The notes under the pieces were generated by a model, which saw nothing but the letters and a program-made list of their open reading frames with translations, did no database searches and was not told the origin of the DNA. A stretch of 64,000 nt of DNA from Capitella teleta (taxonomy: Eukaryota > Annelida > Polychaeta > Capitellidae), in the NCBI GenBank assembly GCA_000328365.1, contig KB295454.1, forward strand, positions 98,345-162,344. Reading direction: 5' to 3'. Every line of letters begins with the position of its first letter. Position 1 is the stretch's first letter. This document shows, piece by piece, positions 1-13,899 of this stretch. The translations under genes and the position numbers were made by a program.

Positions 1-3000
1 CAAACCGGGAGGCTTATTTGAAGAACACCAATGTTGATTCAGACAACAATTGAAAGTCTGTGTGTTCAAACTAAGATTCGTGTGAAGCGACAACGATATC
101 TAGTGTTATCGGGCTCATAGAATAGCTGAACTAAATTAGCTTTATGCCAGAATAACAATATATCAACATAATAATTTACTTAAACCCAAATTATATTTTT
201 TCTTCGGCATAATGGATTGCATTGGTGTTAATAAAGTTTACGGAGATGTGTTAAAATCATGTAAAATTAACTGTAAGTTTGTTTATATTCCTTCGAAACT
301 AGAATCATTATGCTTAGCCTTCTAATTCTGGAGAAATGGTCACTTTAAGTTTTCACACAGGCCCCAGGGAGCCAATGAGATAAAACACTTCCTTGCTCGA
401 GTAAGTTCAGATTTAGCCGGAAATTTTATCTTCAGTTGCCATGTCGACGGACTTCTTGACACTGAACCCAGTGCCCCAAATACACTGTTATTGTGCATAT
501 CAGAAGTCATCTTATTCCTTTGATTATGACCAAACCAAGTTTCTTATCGGGATTATAAATTTATTTTGACTACAGGTACTCTAGGTGGTAATAGCATAAA
601 TTAATGTGCAGTGTCACACCGTTAACCTCGCTCGGCACTTGGATCATACATGCATGGACTCGACGATGAGAAGATATATCATAAATACATAAGTGATTTG
701 TTATTATTATAATTATCTATGCTTTCCGGAATATCATATTGAGAGTTACTTTGTCAGTGACACCCATTGAACATGGTTTGTCAACAAAGCCGGAGGCATT
801 CATAGTTATGCATTGTATGAACAATTCAAATCGATTTCTGACAGCATCCCAAGGACATTACTTGTTAGTGTGATTAAAAGGTAAAGCAAAACTTGCTATT
901 AATCTAATTGTGTTGTTGACTGGGTCTCACTTTCAGCTGATTGACATAGTCATTACTCCAAGCCTTGACTCATATTACATCAAAACTCATTATCTTAATA
1001 CTATCACCTGATTATTATAACATAAGTCGTGTACAATAACAGAGTATACTCAGAGCTCACGATATAAATCAATGAGTATCATCATTTTCTGGTAATAGCA
1101 TATCGTGATTCATCGTGGATTATTGACTCAATCTGGTTGAGTGGAAGCAGGTGTTTCATTGGTCTAGACAGAGTACTGATTGCGACACCTAATCAATTGC
1201 TTCTTCCGCTGACCAAAGCCACGGGCTTCTTCATGATCAGAATACTGAGTTGCAGAAAGGACATCAAATATGATGATGCCTCGAAAACTATATGAAGGAA
1301 TATTTCGTTTGATTTATTACTTAGAGTTTTTCTTCACGGGTTCACGAGATTTACAGAAACCTGAGATTTTGATTCCCTGGTAACTAGAAATTCAAGACAC
1401 TAACATGTTACAGATATTTCGATAATTGATGTCCAGCATTTATTATCTTATATATTTGGATAATTTTAAAGAGGACCTCTGATTGTTTCGAACTCGTAAC
1501 GGATGATAGAGAATGTATCCCAAAGGACAAATGCGCCTTTTGACTGACAAATATTTAGACAATACGCTTGCTAGATACATCGATTTTGAGAGGTTTAAAA
1601 TCTCGCTTTCTTCTAGCGTCCGATTTCATACCGTCCTGACGGCATAAACGTATTGTTAACAATGGGAACCGTCGAGTGAGCAGATCTTTCAGCAGTTCTC
1701 ATAAAAGAAATCTCGCACTCATTTCGTTTCAAGCTATTCTGCCTCAACAATAAATTCGTATTTTAATTTGTCTTGAATGTCATTCATAGTTGACCAAATA
1801 CTTCAAAGATGGTCTCTCATCACTCACAGGTCCTCTTTAAGTTATAGATTATCAGAATTGTAAATAATTCCTTTCACAAAGGTGTTTCCTTCCCAGTTGT
1901 GTTGTTCTACAACTACATGTTTATCTTTTAGGATTATTTAATTTCATAATGATGTGTATTCTCTTCTTTTCCATTGTATAAAACATAATTTATTCAAATG
2001 CAAAAAGAAAAATTATGTTTAACTTAAAGCGACCGAGAATGTCATATAAAAACAAACCATTCAATCTTTAGCAAAGGGCAAGTTATAAACCGTCAAAGTA
2101 AATCCCTCATCATGTACATAGTGCATCGATGTGCACACTCGCAGCGATATAATCAAAATATAAATATTTATATAATTAATAATATCTATATTAATGGTAA
2201 TAATTATATTTTGTGCTCGCAATAAGTATTGTGCAATGATATTTTTCAAGTAGAAATGGGGTTGATTTACAACATATACCCCGTTAGAAAATCAAACGGA
2301 ATTGAATGCCCTTTAATGTGAAGAAAGACAGAGTGCGGCTTCTGTGTATATTGTGTATATGTGTTCTCAAAATGCGATAAAGTGTGCGAGTGCATGTAGC
2401 AGCGTAGATACAGTTGTAGTGCAACGATTTTTTCAGACATCAATCCAATTCTCAAGCAACAATGAAAACATATTTACCTAAAACTTGCGCAACGGAAAGT
2501 AGTTGGCGATGACTAACATTTTTGTCCCCGTAAACTACTCTCTTGGATCCCTAATTCAAGTTTTCTCGTAGTTTTACAACTTAACAGTGGGTTCCCTTCC
2601 AGCTCACACAAAATTCTGCATAGTTTTTTTTTTTTTTTTTTTTTATTCCACCAATCAAGATGCCCTGTTTTGAGGATTTTGGCCTCGAGAAGGGTACACT
2701 TGTCATGATTGACATTTGTCAATTATAGTCAAATAGCGACATCAAAATATACTTGGAGGGATGTCGTCAAGCCGACTGAATATAGCACACCCGTGTCCTT
2801 AACCACGATTCCTCCCTGAAACCTTTGCAATCAGCAACGTCCTTCTGTACGCGGAAGTCAGACAGCAAACAGGATTATTTCATTTGCAAAAAGAATGCAC
2901 GTGTATAATAAAATCAGTTTCATTGTGTTCCGTGCCGAATAATCAATCCCCTTTACGTCATGGTTTCCGACTGCTTTATTCCGCAGATGCATCAAGAACA

Positions 3001-3400
3001 TCATATCTATAGTTTGTAGGAAAGAATTGTAGATGTCTATACTTTAAATAATGGCTCCTATCATAAAGTTGCATCCGGGTTGCCATGGTAACGGTCACAC
3101 AATTCAAATAAGGAAACATCACTTAATTTAATAAGATTGGAAGAGTGAATTACTTAAAAGTGAGATTTTTTTTCTTTGCTTGTATAGAATAATGATAATT
3201 ACACATAAGAAAGCAATTAATTGAAATCATAATTAAATCTGAATATGCAATAATTACATATTGGGTTTGGCAGTATTGCTTGAATTGATCATTATTTAAT
3301 TCAAACCAAACCAATTGCACTTATATATTATATTATATATATTAGCAAACTGTTCATCATTGTGAATCAATTATTTCCAGAAACATAAAACAGAAAAAAA
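1..3400. other. AT-rich non-coding stretch
   Basis: I see no supported gene. A poly(T) run lies near 2625-2643. Remaining frames are short and without motif. Confidence 0.6.
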
Positions 3401-3450
3401 CTGCAAACCTACAAACTGATCTGTTGAGCATGACATTAAAAAATATTACA

Positions 3451-3645
3451 AGGAGTAGCCGTCACCAAAAGAGAAGGCACGCATCTCGTCTTGTCACTCA
3501 GCAATATCATATCCACCAAGTCAATGCATCCAGGCAACCATTGCACAATCGAAGCACCACCCAACAGTTTCATTGCTGCCGATATCAACATTTCTCTGAC
3601 CGCGTTACAACAGATCCACCTAGCTTTACAGAGTGGGCTTCCCTG
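3451..3645 (+). CDS. Candidate terminal exon, secreted-protein-like
   Basis: Frame GGA GTA GCC onward is open for 64 codons in a locally GC-rich patch and reads VAVTKREGTHLVLSLSNII, HCTIEAPPNSFIAADINISL, LHLALQSGLP-like end, then stop. The Cys followed by alternating hydrophobics is reminiscent of a CUB-like strand pattern. No partner exon was found. Weak support. Confidence 0.22.
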
Positions 3646-4779
3646 ATGCAAACTACCAAAAAGGCAGTCATTATAAGAAATTCACATGAATATTGATAAG
3701 CTGACTGCTCATGTCGAGAATACTCGACTTTTTTCTCTCGGGTTTCTCTGCTGACTTATGTCGCGTAGGCAGTCCACACAACAATGTTCTTGCGCGTAAT
3801 TATACAGGTTTAATCAAGTTCACTAGTGCATGTCATAACCCACACCCGTCCAGCCGCTTTCATCCCTTGTGTAATATATGAAAGAACATTCATGGCTGCG
3901 CAATGTTACGCCGGGTGATGGTGCGTATGTCAGCGCCTCTGTCCCAACCCTTAAGAATTTGTTTCATGCAAGAGCTATTTGATTATATTTTCTTTTCAGT
4001 TGGAATTCGAATTGACACTATTTGCATGACTGCCTGGATTCAACACCAGCATAAAGACCGGTAATGAGACTCGAAATATTCCGACTCGTGATTAGGATAA
4101 CTTTGGCAAATAATCCTTTCAAATTCTGTACTGGTGCGATGACTTCGTAGAAGTGAATACAGTCCAATTATGCATTTCCGTCTAAACCAATCATTCGGAG
4201 GACTAAACATATTTAGTAAATGTTGTGCACACACTGTAGTTAAAAACTTAAGAATGGTACATCTAAATGATGACTGCAATCACAAATGGATAATTCAACG
4301 ACATGCTCACCAAAAGATATTCAATCTAGAATTGTTCCTGTGTTTAAAGTGCACTGTTCCTTTCGAGAACTCTTATCAGTCCTATAATTTGACGCTCCGT
4401 TCGTGAGGTCAGTCACTTGCATAATCTTTTAATGGAAGGCTCAGCTCCTAAATCCTGGATTGATGGATTACTCCGCTGAGAGTGGCTCACGCCCTCTGTG
4501 TGGTCGGATCGAGCCTCTGAGCAGCCTTGGTCAGCGTTAAATCTGAATTGTGATTGACAGGAGGGCGGCTGTCGATTGACAAGAATGGCTCCACTCAGAC
4601 TGATTGAATGAATGCTATACACGAGCACCTTCGTGCGGCCTCATTTCAAACCGAGTGGCTATTTGGCAGTCTTTATGATGACCTACATAAGAATTAATTG
4701 GCGGCTTTAACCCCCATCTCCACCAATAATGTTCAATGCAACTAGCGTTATGTCTATTGGCCGATCTTATTGAGTTCAA

Positions 4780-4974
4780 CTAAGAAAGTATGATACGAGA
4801 AAAATGCATTTGTCTACCACTGTAACGCTTTCCCTGTAAAGACGTGCTTCCTCCCATCTCTGACCAATTGAATTGCGAGATCATCGATGAGACTTTTGCG
4901 GGAGTCATGCCCCAGGGGCGTGGATCAATGTCGTCAATTTTTGTGAAGAAGTTTCTATGATGCCTCAGGGACAT
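4780..4974 (-). CDS. Candidate small ORF, 64 aa
   Basis: ATG-initiated frame MSLRHHRNFFTKIDDIDPRP continuing to FSRIILS and stop, in a GC-rich patch. No signal peptide, no known motif, no splice partner. It may be chance. Confidence 0.18.
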   Translation of the reverse strand: MSLRHHRNFFTKIDDIDPRPWGMTPAKVSSMISQFNWSEMGGSTSLQGKRYSGRQMHFSRIILS

Positions 4975-6020
4975 CTTAGTTATAGACTGAAATCATCTGA
5001 TGGAAATTGAGATGGGTCTACAAGACTGAGGAGGCAATTTGTTGAGATTGCAACTCGTCCTCACCCCGCGGTGGACATGTTCGCAGCACGAAGTGCTCAT
5101 GGAGATTACTAAGGCTATTATTATGTCCAATCTATTTGAAATGCTGCAAGAATATGACGGTAACATATGTTCTTGTTTTTATTGCTGTGTTTACTCATGT
5201 TATTTTCTCCTGCATTCAGCCGATTGTGTTTTTAAACAATTCCATTGACGTGTTGTGCTGGAATTTAGCTTGATGATACAACGTGGCATGCTAGCAATAG
5301 TTAATATCCCCTGGAAGAGCTGTGTACATTGCAATTAATAACTCATTTTGTATGACGTAACATCCATTGAACATTTAGTGGTCAAAGCGCTGCCAATAAA
5401 TTATGGATATTTGTTTGGTTATAACTTATAAGATTGGGCTGGATGATCCCGCCATATGGTTTCCCACTTGTTTAACACCCGATAATATATTTTATTTGTT
5501 TCTTTCAATGTCATATCGCATGTGTATGCGAATATATATATATTATATAGCAGGTCCCCATTATAAATCCCGACCTAAGAGAATGTATCACACAGGGAAA
5601 TCGAAGCACGTGCTTTTGGATTGAAAGTCCAACTGTTACTGAGCCATGCAGGTAGTCATATTTATACAATGTTTAGCAGTATTAATAAGTCTCATGTTCA
5701 GTTCAAGTTATAATGTTGCCAAATAATGATTATTTAATCGAAATATTACGATTTGTTAAGGTGCTGGAAATTTCATCAATAGTTTTATTCGTTTGATTAT
5801 AAATCAAACAAAACATGGCCGCCATTGAGCAACATGGGTGTTCTCCTACTTGCTCTTTACAAATTCACGCTGTGACCTAATTACCCAGTTCTCAGCTGTA
5901 CCAGAATGCATCGCGCCCTGGATATGCAAATCTCATTAAAAAAAGAGAGAATATGAATTTCTAACAAGTCAACTGACATGACATTGACATACACTGGTAT
6001 ATTATTTTTAACCCTCTGTT

Positions 6021-6227
6021 TCAGTCGATTTTAAGCTGCGCAGTTTCCCGACGCTGTTTTGGCTGTGAAGCAATGATGCGAGACGCTGTTATGTCGACTT
6101 CAGCTATTACTTCCGGGTCGTAGCAGAAAGGTCTAGCATTTCCTGATTGGCTGCATTGCTGATCGCAAGCCGTGGATGATTGCTCTGTCGTAATGGTGAA
6201 CCTCTGTTGCAATAACACTTCATTCTC
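6021..6227 (-). CDS. Candidate terminal exon, unknown protein
   Basis: The frame reads FTITTEQSSTACDQQCSQSG, PFCYDPEVIAEVDITASRII and ends KQRRETAQLKID with stop at 6021. GC content near 50 percent stands out from about 30 percent around it, and codon choice looks selected. A possible acceptor (GCAACAG) lies at about 6206. No upstream exon identified; the (TAA)n array follows upstream. Confidence 0.3.
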   Translation of the reverse strand, partial: ENEVLLQQRFTITTEQSSTACDQQCSQSGNARPFCYDPEVIAEVDITASRIIASQPKQRRETAQLKID

Positions 6228-6318
6228 AGCACAAATTACAATTCAGATGAAATGCATAATTTGATATATGGCACTGGACAAAAATCACCAGCAACAATAG
6301 AATAACAATATATATAGC

Positions 6319-6600
<282 letters not shown>

Positions 6601-8435
6601 AATAACTGACATCACTTTGTTGATAACATAATGAAGAAATTATTTGCAACAAATTCTGGACATTTAATGCTATAATTAACGAAATTTAAATACATTTTCA
6701 CAACTATTGATTCTTGCATATCATGTTGTAAAAAGGTTTGCTGTAACAAAAGGGTCGCCTGGATGTTGCAAAATGGTTGCTTTTATATGTGTATTACAAA
6801 ACATACACATATCTGTGTAACACGAGACTATCATGTATAAGCAAATAATGGCCTACTGTAGGGTTTGCATTCCATTACATAACACAGTGATGTTATAAGG
6901 GTGAGGTGGCGGTCCTTATCAAATCATAAATTACCAGTAGATACCCCATGGGTATGACGCATGTACATGCATGTCGTTAAGAATCGAATGCCAAGGTAAA
7001 TTCCGGGAACTTTGAAAACATATGTACTGCTCTTTGTCAGTTGTCCTCAGCAGAAATCTAAATAACCTTTCACCAATGTATCCAGAGTAATTACCACTTG
7101 ATAAGGCAAGGTGTAAGGTATGCACGTCTGTTAATTAATTAGCATTGGTAATCTTCCTTGATTGTGTGGTGTTTGTCTGAGCTACTGAGTGCATCTGTGT
7201 CACTACAAGGAATGACATTACTTCTCCCGGAGGAGCGATGCATATGTTAGGCATCAGCAACTATCTTGCGTTATGACGATAACTTGTCTACATTGGAATT
7301 GGAATCACGGATACAGGGACTATACAGTTATAACTATCCTTCGATTTATATGTAACACCGAATACCATTGATATACATATATTTATATTGGACGGATTTC
7401 GTTCTATACAACATAGGCATCGGCCTCTCTTCACTGGTTCCCTGGCCATATATATAATGCCACAGGCACACACCGATGACAGGTGGTATCTCATTGGCTG
7501 ATATTTAGAGTAACATTTAGTCATCTGGATTCAGCAAATACTGTGTACTCATTTTCACTCGCCTCGCCTTGTGAGCCACCTTGAGAATTCCGAGTGACGT
7601 CATGTGAAATTGAGTGAAATGGATGTAACAAAATAGGGGTGAGTTTCCATCGGTGTGTGCCGTGCTAGACCAGTGAACGATATATCTCCCTTTTTTAAAC
7701 AAATTGTCATAGTGAGTTCCTTAGCTGAGCCACTCATATAGTTTCGCACAAATTATAGAATAAACGTAAAAAAATAACGTATTCTACATACAATATATAC
7801 TGTAGTCAGAGTAAAAATGCAGAAAATATAAAACCAGGTCCATTTTAGTTGAAAGGCAATTAATTAGTGCAAAATTGGAGCGTTTTCCGTTATCTGCGAT
7901 AATCGAGTTGACGAATGAATCGAGTGTTGGCATGACGACGAGTGGCACGCAATGCCTTGAACAGATTGATTGATTTAATGAGGAATCCTTCACTTTGCTG
8001 ATTACTCAATGTTTTTGTATGGCAACATTCCTTCCTTGTGCAACCACCCTAACACAAATTTTTATTATAGAATCACACATCCGAGTATCTCACCGGTCAT
8101 AGTCTGGTAATTATGAGTCCACCGCCTAATTCCTAACAAGAAGCATGCAAAGGAACAGAAACTGCATAGCGATCTGGTTACCAATGTGTTGCCTGCCATT
8201 AATCGCGCGTGCTCTATGAGCAAAGGATATAAGAAACTTGACGCTCAGGACAAGGAGCGAAATATAATATGAACTAATTTCGGTGCCTCTGATATATGAG
8301 TTTTAGAAATTAGTACGAACACTACACTATACACACGCATTCCTGATGGCTGAAATGCAATGACAATGTCATCAAGTTACTCAATGAAGCTGGGTGCAAA
8401 GTATTTCCGAACTGCTACGCAGCCTTCAAGTATGA

Positions 8436-9085
8436 TCAAGGCTAGAAATAAGAGAACAGGTTTACTTGCCACGTGGCGAGTAAACAGGGAATTTTTATTC
8501 GCCAAATTATAGATTTAGTCGCCAGAAATTATTACGAAAAATATTTCATGAAACGCAATTATTATATGCATGTACATACTAAACTGCGTCAACTCACATC
8601 TTGGAGCATGAGTTGGGATCAACTTCCCATTCTAAATGTCGTGTCAGTGAGGGGATTATGGAAGCAACAATTCATGAAATCGGCAACCGCTGCTACTACA
8701 TGTACAATAGTAGTGAAACTAACAGCCAGTATAACATACTATATCTAAGACGCGACTTAATTTGAAAAGATGTAAATGCAGTAAAAACAACGGCTGTGCC
8801 ACCATTAACTCGTCTGATCTGGTGTCGACAACTCGACATGGCATCAGCTTATTCAAAATTGCTCGCATGATATTAAGCACCTGTCCGAGCTCACAGGTTT
8901 CATTTATCATAACTGAGGATTGAGCAAAAAACCCAAAAATCTATTGCTCGGGGTTGACCAAAAAAATTGCCCTTTACATTATATTTGGAGAGCTAATTTT
9001 TTTACTCGCCATCTGGCAACCACTTATCGACAGTGAGATCATTAATCGCCATTGGCAAGTAATTGAGTTTTATGTCAAGCCTTGA
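8436..9085. mobile_element. Non-autonomous DNA transposon, about 650 bp, 45-bp inverted ends
   Basis: Left end TCAAGGCTAGAAATAA with TTTACTTGCCACGTGGCGAG; right end, reversed, TCAAGGCTTGACATAAA with TTACTTGCCAATGGCGATT. The inside has no convincing transposase. No clear target-site duplication is seen, so the superfamily is open. Confidence 0.65.
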
Positions 9086-9272
9086 GTATAATATTAATAG
9101 ATTGGTATAAAATTAAGCAAAATCAAATTTTTTCTATATGAATAGACACTGGTTGTTTGACAATCATGCAATATGAAGCCTGTGATATAAACACAAAATA
9201 TTATAGAGTATTATCCACAGTTTCATTATATTGGACACTAAATTAGTCTGTAGACACAGATATTTGAACACA

Positions 9273-9278
9273 TTTATT
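9273..9278 (-). terminator. Poly(A) signal of the small membrane protein gene
   Basis: AATAAA on the minus strand, 210 nt downstream of the stop codon. Confidence 0.4.
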
Positions 9279-9487
9279 TCGCATGAGTAAGGTCTTGAAA
9301 CAGTCCAGATCACAAAAGCGCCCCAATTAATCAACGTGCACGTAGGTTGAGATAACAACTGAGCAAATTGGTAAGCATTGGAATCCTCAATCAAGTTTAC
9401 CTGTGAAGTGCTTGATCGGGAGACATAAACAGGTAAAAGGCTAAAGAGAAGCCCACCATATACACAGTGCTTAAGTTCAATTTGTCT

Positions 9488-10702
9488 TTAAGACATACGT
9501 CTGGGCTTTTTATAGAACCAAAGCAACACTGCCAGCAAAGCGATAAGGATAAGGAACGCCAAAGCAGCCAGCGCAGATCCAGGCACAGGGAAGTCATCAG
9601 ATACAACACCTGGGTGCTTCCTCCTACGTTGGGCATAACCTCTGTATCTGGTGAGCCCTCGATGCCTGCCAAGTACTTTTGATGTCCACTTGGTGAAACC
9701 ATCCGATTCTTGAGAGTCTGATGCACTTGATAAACTGTTAAGGGGGTCACCGGGTGCAGATATGTTCCTGTGTGAGTTTGATGAGTTGACTTGTGAGGCA
9801 CATATGCCGAACAGCGCGTGTATGGTCTTGGCATGTTCTCCGCACTCACACCAACAGGCTTTTGAGCCGGGGGATGAACACAGTAAAAAGTGGAAAGGTT
9901 CTCTGTCCGTGTACCCGAAAGCGGAACAAACGATGTTGGTCTCAGTGCACGAGAACATCTGCTTCTTCTCACAATGACTTCCACCTGAAATAAACCAACA
10001 GTGAGTAAATGGTGAAAGCGGTACGACGCACAATTTCTTTTGAGATAGAAGCGTATAATAAATACGCAATTTGGCAAATACAAATCACTAAATTACCTGT
10101 TGTGAGCTAATATTCAAAGTTGAATCAAATTGCAGAGGTTTAAACAGTCATTTTCATCTCTCGTTTGATTACATACGGCTGGCTGTAAAGTCATCCACGC
10201 AGTTCTGCTATTGTTAACAGAGTGAGTGATGGCGTTTTACGGCTCCACCCAACCCATTCGGGTGATACGGCGCCATTGTTAACAATGGTGTCACTAGTAA
10301 TAATGATTATTTCTTATCGAATGAATCTTGCACAGTTGTTCTGCTCGAGTAAGAAAGTCGTATTTGTGTTTGTCTTGAATTTTATTCAAAGCTGATGGAG
10401 CGTTCCAAAATTGTTCTCTTCGTCCTCATAAAAGCCAATAAAATCGATTAAATTGTTTCCTAAAAAAAAATAAATAAAAAAATGAATTGCTCCTCATTAA
10501 GTCATTTCATCACCCATGTTATGTTGGACCGAGTATTTAAAGTGCTCTAAAAACCTGCTTGAAGCTGACAAAGATCATAATATTTATTTAACAAATAAAT
10601 ATATTAATAAATTAAGCTCACAAAAATTCACTAACCTCCATAGACGACATCCAGTAACGAAGCTATCACAAACGAAGCAATGAACGGACCAATACTGTCC
10701 AT
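9488..10702 (-). CDS. Small cysteine-rich single-pass membrane protein (2 exons, 187 aa)
   Basis: Exons 10636-10702 and 9488-9984, joined in phase 1 across a 651-nt intron with GTTAGT donor and TTTCAG acceptor. Exon 1 is a signal peptide (MDSIGPFIASFVIASLLDVV, cut near residue 22). Exon 2 encodes eight cysteines at residues 27, 35, 42, 58, 66, 68, 70 and 84, including CWCEC. A Ser/Asn-rich stalk, a basic YAQRRRKHP patch, a C-terminal membrane helix (ALAALAFLILIALLAVLLW) and the tail YKKPRRMS follow. I do not recognise the family. Topology suggests a receptor-like or anchored defence/adhesion protein with almost no cytoplasmic tail. An additional small exon in the intron cannot be excluded. 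Confidence 0.72.
10220..10274 (-). mobile_element. SINE 3'-end fragment in an intron
   Basis: Matches the last 50 bp of the SINE body (GGTTGGGTGGAGCCGTAAAA) on the minus strand. It is flanked by two exact copies of ATTGTTAACA (10210-10219, 10275-10284). It lies in the intron of the small membrane protein gene. Confidence 0.7.
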
Positions 10703-10806
10703 TTCACACGTGAAGCAAAGTACGCGTGACTTTGCTCATCATCCACTCGTGCAGCATTCGCCCTGAAGCCGACCGCATTGCCACTGCTGCTGCTTTCGGC
10801 TGCTGC

Positions 10807-10813
10807 TTTTATA
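10807..10813 (-). promoter_or_regulatory. TATA box of the small membrane protein gene
   Basis: TATAAAA followed by GC on the minus strand, in a local GC-rich stretch, 105 nt before the inferred start codon. That distance allows a TSS near 10778 and a 5' UTR of about 75 nt. Confidence 0.5.
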
Positions 10814-13714
10814 GCTGCTAGGGAACTGAGAGAGGAGCAGAGTGCTGGGGCCATCTGTATTGCATCTGATGAGCAGTGGAATGACCTTTGACATCCGTGA
10901 TCAATCATATTCGAGGAATAACTCGGATGAAATTCAATTTCTGGTCACAATTAACGAGAGTGGATGGCTCTTATTTGATATTTCAAGCAATTGCTATCTC
11001 TCAATTCTGGCAGATATTAGAATCAGATGGAGGCTCCAATGTTTCTTCAAACACAAAATGCAACATCGATCAAAATTGGAACATACGTCTTATGTCAGGT
11101 ATGCAACTCCAGTCTTTACCTGTAATAACTAATTACATATATTTCAATATTCCACTGCAAATAAATAAGATAAGGGTAATTCAGTCGGCTTGAACTTACA
11201 TCTAGAAGAAGTAAATAGGAATGATAAGCAGGATGTTATTAACCGCCTATATGTGTCACCTTGTGTATTTACAAAATCCACTGAATAAATGAATCAATAT
11301 TCCTCTTATCTCTAATATAATAAGGTTAATATTGATCAAATAGATAAAATATTATTTATAAATTTTATAATATGTTAATAAATAATTGTTGCATTGCAGT
11401 GGCTTGTGTGTTTTCAGCAGTATTGTGAGTAGGATTCCTTTCATGTTCAACACTTTATAAATTAAAGTATATCCAGTGTAACTATATTGGGTGAAAGAGC
11501 GTGCTGTCACGCAATTTCCACTACATGTGTGGAGGTACACGTGCTTTTATGTTGAAATGTCAAACCAGTCATAACAGTTTCCATATCAACAGGGTTTCCA
11601 GGCATCAGTATGCCCTTGATCTTATAGCATCAAATAACAAAGCAAACGGTCTAAATCATCACAATAATTATTGGTTATTTCAGCGGCGTTGGCAGTTCAG
11701 TCAGTGGAAACCATCAGTCGTTAACGACAGGTTTTGCTTTGATATCAGGAGAAAAAAAACAGCTTTGAAATTTATGAAGACACAACGGAGCTTCTCGTCT
11801 CCCAAGGGGTCTATATTTCAAAGACGAGTTTTCTTACACGGGTCAGAGATGACAGATGGTGTCTGCTTACAGGTTTGGTCGTCGTCATGTTTAATGAGTT
11901 TATATTTATGTAAGGTGATGACATATCTATGATTAATCTCTATTAGTCACTTCGCTTACAAATTTAATTTCCGAATTAATTTGGTGGTTAGCGAGCGTAT
12001 TTTTTTTACACCCTGATGTATTGATGAACATACAATATATAACAATTATCAAATTATCAGATATTTGGCTGTAATATTTATAGGATTCCATCCATTATTT
12101 TTGACACCGCTTGCGAATCGAATCCCGACAGATATGTAATAAACCGGACTGCGCACGATTTCATCATCCACATTCTCCTTGGTGAAATTTGATTATATTC
12201 ACAATTGATTAGTCGTGTGGTGCATTATATATCCACCGTCCTCCAGGCTTGTACCCCAAAAGAATTTCCAGCCACATTACAAGTAGTTTGACCTGTTTTA
12301 TAATGATCGAAGTACACATTCAATAGACACCAATAAAATTATGATTCACATGTCCCTGCAAAAGTAGCAATTTTCATATCGATGTATATATAATGTGCAT
12401 AGGACATGCATGGGGCAAACTACTGTTTGGCTGTATAATACCTTAAAGCCCAGACGACCCACACACTCACTTTATTGCATAATACCGTCCGCCCAAAAGA
12501 TTACATCATAACACACAGGAGACTCAACCCCTCAAGTGACCTATAAACTTAAACCAGGAATGTGTACTCTAAAACTGTGGCGTTGTTTGGTGCTTGTAGA
12601 TGCACCATTGCCAATAAACACTCAATTACTACATAATTTAATTGAAGAGCATTCCAAGTACTGCTAAAGCTCTACTAGCCTGATTCACAATCACAACATA
12701 ATTATATAATTTCAAAGAATAGAATACCAATCATTAAAGGTGACATTTACACACATTGGCTTAAGGTATCGAACGAAATGCTATATTTTATGTGATTCAA
12801 CAAGACACCATTCCTAAGGCAGTCTGTCAGGGACAAGGACATCTATAACAGGGTAGATAATCGATGCCAATGCTACACACTCCGGCTTCCCTAATTAGAA
12901 CAACGTCAGCAACAAATGGCTGAAGGTTATTCAAATTAGATGGGAACTCCAAAGGGATATTACGAAATAGTCTGGAAGAATATTAGATTAGATGTACAAA
13001 GGGAATCATTACACCAGTAATGTCTCTGAAGGCAGCCGCTTGAAAGTGATGTGCAATAAAATTAAATCAGTAATGCATTATGTATTGGGAATAATTGGCA
13101 AAGCTGTAAGACAGTTAGGAATCCTAGAGGGAGGGTCGCGGTAGTAGGTATGGTAGCTTCAATGTGTTAAAGTATGAGGAAACAATACATAGAGAACGAA
13201 ACGGTGAAAGAGGAAGGGGGAGAGTATGGTTATGGCAGCCGCATCGGAGTCAATGCTCAAATACTTTCCCGAAATTACCATTTCGATTGAGACGGTGTTC
13301 TGAATCACAAAGTGGATGCGATTAAAGTAAGGTTAGATCTTAGTAAAACGATCGACATTCTTGACAATGATGAACATGTTTGGATTAGACGGCTCTTCAC
13401 AACGCTGCTGTGTGATATGTTATAGAACAGAAATCCTGGGTGGGGATTCGACTATACTCTCATCAACGATATCGATACATTAACCCCAAGCCTTTTTATA
13501 CAAGTTTGCGATTGGTTTCTTCGTGGTGTTACCTCTGAGTCTAGCATTTATTCCGATTTGATCAGTTTTGAGTATAAATTTTAGGGTCAATATTACTCTA
13601 TATCGATATGTACCGTAATATTATATTATATGCATATCACGATTGCCGAATTCCTCACACGCATCAATTATTATGCATGTATATACATACAACACACTCC
13701 CTATATATAATGTG

Positions 13715-13899
13715 ACTTTGCAGTGCTGCCCAACTGCGTAATAAGGCGGACGCTGTGTACTGTTGTCTATGGTGGTATGCAGGGTAAAGAACCCTTGGGA
13801 TTTATCGATAAGAGTAGGTCGGTACCCCGGGCCTTCTGTTTTGGCGCCGTATCATCCGATTGGTTTGGGTGGAGCCGTAAAACCCCAACATGCATCACG
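13715..13899 (+). mobile_element. 5'-truncated SINE copy with target-site duplication
   Basis: Contains only the body and 3' end of the SINE family. It is flanked by CCCTATATATAATGTG (13699-13714) and CCCTATATAATGTG (13900-13913), which fits LINE-driven insertion with 5' truncation. Confidence 0.82.

Noticed and set aside
5039-5115. Plus-strand segment reading RPHPAVDMFAARS, resembling a retroelement RNase H edge
   Set aside because: About 20 codons only, no flanking element sequence; likely chance.
11501-11932. 143-residue plus-strand frame
   Set aside because: No motif, low-complexity AT-driven composition, no splice or start support.
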